This document shows, in pieces, positions 7,202-11,663 of a stretch of DNA of 11,663 nucleotides. The DNA comes from an uncultured Caryophanales bacterium. GTDB taxonomy: Bacteria > Bacillota_I > Bacilli_A > RF39 > UBA660. The position numbers were made by a program, and so were the translations under genes. The stretch covers positions 1 through 11,663 of the forward strand of contig CALCBO010000068.1 in assembly GCA_937897245.1 (NCBI GenBank), written 5' to 3'. Below the pieces are notes generated by a model that saw nothing but the letters and a program-made list of their open reading frames with translations, was not told the DNA's origin and did no database searches. The stretch's first letter is position 1, and each line of letters opens with the position of its first letter.

Positions 7202-7747
7202 ATGAAAAGAGTAATTTTTGTTGAACCCAAAATTTATAATTGTGAGGATATTTTAAACATTTTTAATAAATATAATCCTGATAGTAGTTTTGTAAATCCA
7301 CATATATGTCTAGTTTTCCCATTTGAAAGTGACTTAGATTCAAAAAGTATAGAGATTCTTATGAAAGATGTTTTAAGAAAGTATTATAATTTTGATATTT
7401 ACTTAAGTGGCTTAAGATGTAGTTATGAAAAAAATAATAATTTTTTATTTATAAATGTTTTAGATGAATCTAATATATTAACTAAAATAAGTAGTGAATT
7501 ATATTCTAAATTAGGAGATAATGCTAAATTAAAAGGAGAATATCAACCACACATAACAATTGCTAAAAGTAAAAGTATTGAAGAAATAAATAGAATATAT
7601 GAAGAGGCAAATAATTTATTAAAGAATAAATATAAAGCTACTATTTTGAATGTCTATTGTAAAAGAATGATAAGAGATTCCGATGGTAATAAATATTTGG
7701 ATACTGAGATTGACTGTGATTTGTTATTAAATAGGGGCAAGATATGA
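7202..7747 (+). CDS. 2H phosphoesterase (2'-5' RNA ligase family)
   Basis: A 181-residue protein with the two-fold motif arrangement of the 2H superfamily: NPHICLVFPF (His34) and QPHITIAKS (His117), about 83 residues apart, each at the end of a strand. The two histidines act together on 2',3'-cyclic or 2'-5' phosphodiester bonds in RNA ends or small nucleotides. The second motif is a normal HxT; the first is HxC (Cys36), where Thr or Ser is usual. The rest alternates strands and helices as expected (YLSGLRCSYEKNN as the strand-turn before the second half, FLFINVLDES). Length is normal for the stand-alone family. GGAG (7191-7194) sets the start. Its stop overlaps the start of the DUF402 gene (ATGA), so translation of the two is probably coupled. 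Confidence 0.85.
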   Translation: MKRVIFVEPKIYNCEDILNIFNKYNPDSSFVNPHICLVFPFESDLDSKSIEILMKDVLRKYYNFDIYLSGLRCSYEKNNNFLFINVLDESNILTKISSELYSKLGDNAKLKGEYQPHITIAKSKSIEEINRIYEEANNLLKNKYKATILNVYCKRMIRDSDGNKYLDTEIDCDLLLNRGKI

Positions 7748-8265
7748 ATAGAAGATTTGCTAATCAAATAGAAGGAGACTATTATCAAGATAGGATTATA
7801 ACTGAATATTTTACTGGATATGTTTGTTATATAAAATTAAAAAATATCGAAAAACCAACAATAGTAAATAATGGAATTAAAAATATATGTATAAAGGATA
7901 ATAATTATGAATGGATTGAATTATATCCAGATGAAGGAAAATATGTCCTAACAATAATATTTGATGATAATAATAATTTAATAGAATGGTATTTTGATAT
8001 ATCTAAAGATATTGGATTAGAAAATGGTATCCCATATGAAGATGATCTATATTTAGATATGATTATTACACCAGAAGGAAAAGAAATAGTTCTAGATGAA
8101 GAAGAATTATTAAAGGCCAAAGAAAATAAAGATATAACAAGAGAAGATGTTAATGATGCCTATAAAACACTTGAATTCTTAAAAGAAAAATATCTAAATG
8201 ATTTTATTAGCTTAAAAGATTTTACAATTAAATTAAAAGAAGAAATAAAGAATCTATTTGAGTAG
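7744..8265 (+). CDS. DUF402 protein (putative nucleoside di/triphosphatase-like)
   Basis: A 173-residue acidic protein. The central part, WYFDISKDIGLENGIPYEDDLYLDMIITPEGK followed by VLDEEELLKAKENKDIT (about 82-132), matches the DUF402 pattern: strand with Asp85, then the DDLYLD block with Asp100, Asp101 and Asp105, then the LDEEEL helix. Known members include the staphylococcal nucleoside tri/diphosphatase Ntdp and FomD of fosfomycin biosynthesis, which use these acidic residues to hold divalent metal. The N-terminal half (GYVCYIKLKNIEKPTIV, YEWIELYPDEGKYVLTIIFD) forms the barrel strands, and the C-terminus is a charged helix. Hydrolysis of a nucleotide or nucleotidyl ester is the family expectation; the substrate is not predictable. 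It starts inside the last codon and stop of the 2H phosphoesterase gene (ATGA at 7744-7747), which suggests both act on related nucleotide or RNA products. The stop TAG lies within the terminator stem. Confidence 0.85.
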   Translation: MNRRFANQIEGDYYQDRIITEYFTGYVCYIKLKNIEKPTIVNNGIKNICIKDNNYEWIELYPDEGKYVLTIIFDDNNNLIEWYFDISKDIGLENGIPYEDDLYLDMIITPEGKEIVLDEEELLKAKENKDITREDVNDAYKTLEFLKEKYLNDFISLKDFTIKLKEEIKNLFE

Positions 8266-8293
8266 TAACAGAATTAAAACTACTCAATTTTTG
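8258..8293 (+). terminator. Terminator of the 6631-8265 operon, overlapping the stop codon
   Basis: TTGAGTAGT (8258-8266) pairs perfectly with ACTACTCAA (8279-8287) across a 12-base loop, followed by TTTTTG. The 5' arm contains the last Glu codon and TAG stop. Its stem core GAGTAG/CTACTC is the same as in the terminator at 6568-6594. Confidence 0.85.
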
Positions 8294-8304
8294 TTCTAGA
8301 AATA

Positions 8305-8313
8305 TGATATAAT
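8305..8313 (+). promoter_or_regulatory. Extended -10 promoter for the 8381-11383 operon
   Basis: TG-A-TATAAT about 12 bases after the T-run of the preceding terminator; no -35 match at standard spacing. The leader would run about 60 bases (8320-8380). I see no riboswitch or strong hairpin in it. Confidence 0.65.
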
Positions 8314-8380
8314 AAACAATATAAAACAGAAATGGTTAAGCTTATACATATTAGAAAAATATAAGATGGAGAGTGATAAT

Positions 8381-8785
8381 ATGTTTTTAGATGGAAAAGA
8401 TATAGGATTAGGAAAAGTAGTAATAAATGATTCAACGGCTGAAATAAACAAAGTAAAAGTACCAATTAAATGTATTGATATTTATAATGAAAATCATGAA
8501 TATAGATTTACTTTTTGGACTATTCAAAGCTATGAAAAATTCAATGAATTAGAATTAAATAAAAAAACTGATGTCCTAGATTATGTTGATAGTCATGATA
8601 TAGACTTTGGTACTAAGGAAAAATATACTATCAATTCTAGAGAAAACACGGAAGTATATTTTACTAGAATTGATAATAATAAATATATTATTAATGCAAA
8701 AATAAATGATTTTAGTAAATGTATATTAGGTAATTTAAAAGATCATAAAACTTTAGAATTAGAGGCTATAATAGATTTTAATTAA
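8381..8785 (+). CDS. Small protein of unknown function
   Basis: 134 residues, not recognised. I place the start at the ATG at 8381 (MFLDGKDIG), not the one at 8366, because the ribosome site GGAGAG (8368-8373) sits seven bases before 8381 and the earlier ATG overlaps that site. The chain looks strand-rich: LGKVVIND, AEINKVKVPIKCIDIY, YRFTFWTIQSYEKFNEL, then a charged helix-turn region (KKTDVLDYVDSHDIDFG) and paired strands TEVYFTRID and KYIINAKI, ending TLELEAIIDF. The alternating-hydrophobic strands suggest a compact beta-barrel or sandwich. No signal, membrane segment or metal motif. First gene of the second operon; the ADP-ribosyltransferase-like gene begins 21 bases after its stop. The pairing could be of toxin-immunity type, but nothing in the sequence proves it. 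Confidence 0.75.
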   Translation: MFLDGKDIGLGKVVINDSTAEINKVKVPIKCIDIYNENHEYRFTFWTIQSYEKFNELELNKKTDVLDYVDSHDIDFGTKEKYTINSRENTEVYFTRIDNNKYIINAKINDFSKCILGNLKDHKTLELEAIIDFN

Positions 8786-8806
8786 CTATTAAAAAAGGAG
8801 ATATTT

Positions 8807-9268
8807 ATGGAGAAAATTAAAGAATATCAAAATCAAAATATTTTTGATCCTAAATACTTATTTCATGGAACTGCCCATAAAATTGAAAAATTAGAATGTA
8901 GACAGTCTCATGACGAAAAAAACAAAGATAACGAAGATAACGCAATATTTCTTACAAGTTCATTTTATACTGCTGCAGCTTATGCCTTTAGTAGAAGATT
9001 AAAAGAAATAAATGATAATTATTCTTTTTCTATGAATAACAATGGTGAATTACCTGCTATGGTATTTGAAGTAGATAATTTACCAGATGATTTATATGGA
9101 TATATTTATGTATTTGAAAAAAGTGATGATATGATAAAAGATAATAATGATTTTACTACTCAATATAGGTGTTATCATGATTTATCATGTCAAAAAGTTA
9201 TAAAGGTTAATTATAAAGATTTAGAAGAAATCTTTAGTAGAGAAAATAATAAAAAAAACAGTAGATAA
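8807..9268 (+). CDS. Putative ADP-ribosyltransferase-fold protein (Arr/PARP-like)
   Basis: A 153-residue soluble protein. Three segments occur in the order expected for small ADP-ribosyltransferase-fold proteins. YLFHGTAHKIEKLE has H20-G21-T22, like the HGT strand that binds NAD. AIFLTSSFYTAAAYAF (47-61) has a strand ending in T/S and then an aromatic/Ala helix with Tyr54 and Tyr59, as in the second block. After MVFEVDNLPDD and YIYVFEK comes TTQYRCYHDLSCQKVIKVNY (117-136), resembling the 'SYRTxxPLRVVG' end of rifampin ADP-ribosyltransferases (Arr). I cannot point to a definite catalytic Glu, and Arr itself does not depend on one in the classical place. Enzyme activity is therefore uncertain; it could modify a small molecule, nucleic acid or protein, or be an inactive fold relative. 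AAAAAAGGAG (8793-8802) sets the start. It lies between the unknown 8381 gene and the PHP phosphoesterase gene, with about 20-base gaps. Confidence 0.6.
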   Translation: MEKIKEYQNQNIFDPKYLFHGTAHKIEKLECRQSHDEKNKDNEDNAIFLTSSFYTAAAYAFSRRLKEINDNYSFSMNNNGELPAMVFEVDNLPDDLYGYIYVFEKSDDMIKDNNDFTTQYRCYHDLSCQKVIKVNYKDLEEIFSRENNKKNSR

Positions 9269-9288
9269 TAAAGATGGAGGTGACTAAA

Positions 9289-10179
9289 ATGATTGATATG
9301 CATATCCATACACTATATTCGGATGGTGATAAATCATTATCAGAAGTCTTAAAAAAATGTGAAGAAAAAAATTTAGAATGTATTTCCATAACAGATCATA
9401 ATAACTGTAGACAATATGCAGATGAAGCCTGGAATGATAATATCTTTAGTGGTAGAGTTGTGAAAGGTGCTGAGATGAATGCATTTTTAGACAATGGAAA
9501 AAGAATAGAGTTCTTAGCTTATAATATTAAAAATGATAATATAATAAATGAATGGTCTGATAAATTCTATTCAAAAGAAATATTAAAAGCTAAGTTTGAA
9601 AAAGATAAGAATAAAATACTAGATATATGTAATAAAAATAATCTATTATATAATCTAGATAATATAAAAAAAGATATACCATATACAGATTTTTATGTAG
9701 TATACATATATTATGAATTAATAACACATCCAGAGAATATTGAGAAAATGGGAGAGTGTGCTAATTCATTTAATGATTTTAGAAAACTAGGTTTAGCAAA
9801 TCCAAACAGTATCTTCTATATGGGAAAAGATAATTCAGAAAAGCCAATGTATAAAGATGTAGCCAACATAATTCATGAAGCAGGTGGATTAGTATTTCTA
9901 GCCCATCCATTTGAATATAGGTTTGAAGATACAATAGGATTTATTGATGAATTAAGAAAAAATATTAAATTAGATGGAATAGAATGTTTTCATCCATCAG
10001 CTGAAACTGATAATAGAATAAAAGTATTATTAGATTATGCCAAGAAAAATAATTTATTTATCAGTGGAGGTAGTGATTTCCATGGTGATAAAAAGCCAAA
10101 TAATGATATAGGTATAGGCTCAGGTACTCTTAATATTTCAAAAGAATATATAGATAAATGGGCTGAATATATTAAATAA
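9289..10179 (+). CDS. PHP-domain metal-dependent phosphoesterase
   Basis: 296 residues from ATG 9289 (MIDMHIHTLYSDG). An ATG at 9274 overlaps the ribosome site GGAGGTGA (9277-9284) and would put extra residues before the conserved N-terminal HxH, so I reject it. A full set of PHP ligands is visible: H5 and H7 (HIHTLYSDG, with D12), D36-H37 (ITDHNN), E62 (KGAEMN), H206 (FLAHPFEY), H235 (ECFHPS) and D263/H265 (GGSDFHG). These bind a trinuclear metal centre in PHP phosphoesterases such as the RNase AM/YciV group and histidinol phosphatases. Residues 85-180, between the third and fourth motifs, form a helical cap that may shape substrate choice. Expected reaction: hydrolysis of a phosphomonoester, for example a nucleoside 3',5'-bisphosphate or RNA end; the substrate is not determined. 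It sits in the middle of the 8381-11383 operon, 20 bases after the ADP-ribosyltransferase-like gene and 19 before the membrane protein gene. Confidence 0.9.
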   Translation: MIDMHIHTLYSDGDKSLSEVLKKCEEKNLECISITDHNNCRQYADEAWNDNIFSGRVVKGAEMNAFLDNGKRIEFLAYNIKNDNIINEWSDKFYSKEILKAKFEKDKNKILDICNKNNLLYNLDNIKKDIPYTDFYVVYIYYELITHPENIEKMGECANSFNDFRKLGLANPNSIFYMGKDNSEKPMYKDVANIIHEAGGLVFLAHPFEYRFEDTIGFIDELRKNIKLDGIECFHPSAETDNRIKVLLDYAKKNNLFISGGSDFHGDKKPNNDIGIGSGTLNISKEYIDKWAEYIK

Positions 10180-10198
10180 AAATGATAGAGGTGAATTA

Positions 10199-11383
10199 AT
10201 GGAAAATGTATTATTTTATGGTCTTATTGGTATTGCACTTATTATACTTATTGGAACTGCATGTATTATGCTTGCATATCCATTTATAGTTATAAAACAA
10301 AAAAGATTTACCAAGACAGATTTAATAATTAGTATAATTATGTATGGAATAGTTACAATGGTTATTATGTCTATATTATTTGAAAATGAAAAAATTAGTC
10401 CAGCAATATATTTTTCTTTATTTGGATTGTTTCTTCTTTTTATATTTATAAGCATATTTGTTGACCTAATAATTTATAAAAAAAGAAATAAGCATGTTAT
10501 TGGAAATGGTTTATTTTTATCAGATAATGATTTATATGTTATTACAAATGGAATTATACCATCTAATAAGAGAATAGAGGTAAATGAAAACATAAAGAAA
10601 AAGTGTAATGATTATTTATCAAATAATAATCTAGGTTCATTAGATAATCCTGCCTTATTATTAAAAAACAAAATAGAACCTATAAAAAACTCAAATTATA
10701 TGATTTCAAATTCTCCAAACATACAAGGAACACAAAGAATGATATTTTTAGAAGATTTAACAAAATCAACTCTTGCTGTTGATGATAATAAAAAATGGTA
10801 TTTAGAGGATATAACACTTAGTGATATAAATATTAATAAATTATATGACTATGTTAAATGGTGTATAAAATTTACTCCTGATGATTTTTCAGTAACATTA
10901 TCATATGATGAGGGAATGAAATTATATAAAGCCTTGATAATTAATAGTGAAAATGATTTTCCATTTCCTAAATTTACAGAGCAAGATATAGTACTAGCAA
11001 AAAATAGTGGAATAAGTGATAATTTTTTAGAGGCTTTAAAAACTCTTGAATCAAGTTTTAAGTATTTTTATTCTTCAGTATTATCAAAAAATATGGCTAC
11101 AGATTTATCAAGTTACGATGGCCCTATAAGCGCAAATATAACATATAGAACTTTAATTGCTAATACATTATCTAAAGATAAAGAACTTGGTTCAACATAC
11201 TGTGTATATACAGTTTTAGATACCAAAGAAAAAAACAATATGAAACCAATTAGAAGGGTTGAAATCTTTCCAAAGCATGGAATAGGTGTTGTTACTGATA
11301 TGAAAGATGATAATAAAACTATTACATTTAAATCAGTAAAAAATAATCAAGAATTGTTAAATGAATTGTTAAAAGATTTATAA
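10199..11383 (+). CDS. Membrane protein with three N-terminal helices and a large soluble domain, unknown function
   Basis: 394 residues, family not recognised. Three hydrophobic helices lie at about 4-32, 41-61 and 68-93, with basic loops after the first (KQKRFTK) and third (KKRNK). The 300-residue C-terminal part is therefore predicted to face the cytoplasm. It begins GNGLFLSDNDLYVITNG, followed by a helical charged region (KIEPIKNSNYMISNSPNIQ), then MIFLEDLTKSTLAVDD, KWCIKFTPDDFSVTLSYDEGMKLYKALI, a helical stretch around residues 260-300, and strands at the end (STYCVYTVLDTKE, RRVEIFPKHGIGVVTDMKDD). No catalytic motif, nucleotide-binding loop or metal cluster stands out. AGAGGTGA (10187-10194) sets the start. 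It is the last confident gene of the second operon, so the soluble enzymes upstream may act at, or signal through, this membrane component; that is inference from position only. Confidence 0.85.
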   Translation: MENVLFYGLIGIALIILIGTACIMLAYPFIVIKQKRFTKTDLIISIIMYGIVTMVIMSILFENEKISPAIYFSLFGLFLLFIFISIFVDLIIYKKRNKHVIGNGLFLSDNDLYVITNGIIPSNKRIEVNENIKKKCNDYLSNNNLGSLDNPALLLKNKIEPIKNSNYMISNSPNIQGTQRMIFLEDLTKSTLAVDDNKKWYLEDITLSDININKLYDYVKWCIKFTPDDFSVTLSYDEGMKLYKALIINSENDFPFPKFTEQDIVLAKNSGISDNFLEALKTLESSFKYFYSSVLSKNMATDLSSYDGPISANITYRTLIANTLSKDKELGSTYCVYTVLDTKEKNNMKPIRRVEIFPKHGIGVVTDMKDDNKTITFKSVKNNQELLNELLKDL

Positions 11384-11386
11384 TTT

Positions 11387-11419
11387 ATTGATAAAGCCTC
11401 AACCATACCTTTAATCAAT
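11387..11419 (+). promoter_or_regulatory. Imperfect hairpin between 11383 and 11437
   Basis: ATTGATAAAG (11387-11396) pairs with CTTTAATCAAT (11409-11419), ten pairs with one bulged A and a 12-base loop. No T-run follows on either strand, so it is a poor intrinsic terminator. It ends seven bases before the GGAG (11427-11430) of the next frame, so it may be a message-processing or attenuating stem. Confidence 0.35.
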
Positions 11420-11436
11420 TAATAGAGGAGCTTAAT

Positions 11437-11663
11437 ATGAAATATATAATACAAAATAATGATTCAAACTATAATCGAATTATAGATAGTATTGTTAATA
11501 ATAGAAAAAAAGAAATATTTTCATTTTTCAAAGGAGTGTCAGTAGCCTCAGGCGTTGCTTTAGGTGTAGCTTTAGGCGTCGCCTTCGGTTGTTGTTTTGA
11601 TGCACTCTTTTGCGGAGTTCCCGTTTGCTTTGTTTTATTCTTAATCGCCTTTGCCTGTGAACC
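11437..11663 (+). CDS. Start of a possible membrane protein (3' end outside window); reading frame uncertain
   Basis: The ATG at 11437 has an excellent ribosome site (AGAGGAG, 11424-11430) six bases upstream, and the frame is open to the window end (75 codons). The first 30 residues are polar and ordinary for this genome (MKYIIQNNDSNYNRIID, then VNNRKKEIFSFFK). From residue 32 the chain becomes Gly/Val/Ala- and Cys-rich: SVASGVALGVALGVAFG, then CCFDALFCGVPVC, then a hydrophobic stretch FVLFLIAFAC. That could be one or two membrane helices. However, this part coincides with a sharp rise in G+C (from about 11531), and its opposite strand is also open with a very linker-like translation, so the downstream half may not be the true product of this start. 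Possibly the fifth gene of the 8381 operon, 53 bases after the previous stop; I see no promoter in the gap. Confidence 0.45.
   Translation, partial: MKYIIQNNDSNYNRIIDSIVNNRKKEIFSFFKGVSVASGVALGVALGVAFGCCFDALFCGVPVCFVLFLIAFACE
11539..11586. repeat. 12-base imperfect tandem repeat, four units
   Basis: Units begin at 11539, 11551, 11563 and 11575. The last three are GGCGTTGCTTTA, GGTGTAGCTTTA and GGCGTCGCCTTC, and the first is a more diverged TCAGTAGCCTCA. On the plus frame they read SVAS-GVAL-GVAL-GVAF; on the minus frame they read PKAT-PKAT-PKAT-PEAT. Every difference among the last three falls at a third codon position in both frames. Only the minus reading keeps those three units identical in protein. 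Confidence 0.8.

Noticed and set aside
6577..7747. Possibility that TGA encodes Trp (mycoplasma-type code)
   Set aside because: TGA ends genes at 6577-6579, next to a terminator, and at 7745-7747, in an ATGA start-stop overlap, while all visible Trp codons are TGG.
8332..8364. Ten-codon upstream frame in the leader of the 8381 operon (MVKLIHIRKI)
   Set aside because: No ribosome site precedes it and it has no attenuator-like codon run; probably chance.
8366..8380. Start at ATG 8366 for the 134-residue protein
   Set aside because: This ATG overlaps the GGAGAG ribosome site that is correctly spaced for the ATG at 8381.
7905..8465. Two minus-strand frames (7905-8120 and 8280-8465)
   Set aside because: The first is antisense to the DUF402 gene; the second crosses the promoter and the start of the 8381 gene. 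Neither has a start context or recognisable product.
9274..9288. Start at ATG 9274 for the PHP protein
   Set aside because: It overlaps the GGAGGTGA ribosome site; starting at 9289 places the HxH motif at the expected N-terminal position.
10216..10455. Minus-strand 79-codon frame
   Set aside because: Antisense to the membrane helices of the 10199 gene, which explains its Ile-rich translation.

Overview
The window is an AT-rich stretch (the genes look well under 35% G+C) with every confident gene on the plus strand and strong Shine-Dalgarno sequences (AAGGAG, GAGGAG, AGAGGTGA). Lipoboxes, a sortase-type NPNTGD tail and the absence of outer-membrane features point to a Gram-positive, low-GC Firmicute, most likely a host-associated member of the Bacilli or Clostridia; I cannot name the genus. 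TGA is used as a stop (ends of the genes at 6579 and 7747) and Trp is TGG, so the code is the standard bacterial one rather than the mycoplasma code.

Left part (1-6579), cell surface and envelope: the 3' end of a large secreted right-handed beta-helix protein (1-1011) and its terminator; an operon of a CPBP-family membrane protease (1078-1830) and a lipoprotein (1848-2495) built of two copies of one domain, the first with a perfect cystatin-type QxVxG loop; a separately promoted lipoprotein of unknown function (2556-3674) with a strong terminator; then a long cell-wall-anchored class 3 lipase-like hydrolase (3886-6579) with signal peptide, GYSRG nucleophile elbow, Ig-like domain and NPNTGD sorting signal.

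Middle (6631-8265), a tight three-gene cytoplasmic operon: a transglutaminase/cysteine-peptidase-like protein, a 2H phosphoesterase (2'-5' RNA ligase-like) and a DUF402 protein (family containing nucleoside di/triphosphatases). Both flanking terminators share the stem core GAGTAG/CTACTC, and each overlaps the stop codon of the preceding gene.

Right part (8381-11383), a second operon: an unrecognised 134-residue protein, a small protein with features of the Arr/PARP-like ADP-ribosyltransferase fold, a complete PHP-domain metallo-phosphoesterase, and a three-helix membrane protein with a large unrecognised soluble domain. This is the best candidate here for something undescribed.

Last 230 bases: a well-initiated plus-strand reading frame starts at 11437, but base composition jumps from about 15% to about 47% G+C near base 11531, and the GC-rich part reads equally openly on the minus strand as a PKAT-repeat linker. 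I therefore leave the identity of the window end open (real membrane protein, convergent gene, or assembly join).

All five intergenic promoters I can see are perfect extended -10 elements (TGnTATAAT) without a recognisable -35, often placed directly after the upstream terminator, with leaders as short as about 15-20 bases. No tRNA, rRNA, CRISPR array, insertion sequence or riboswitch was recognised.
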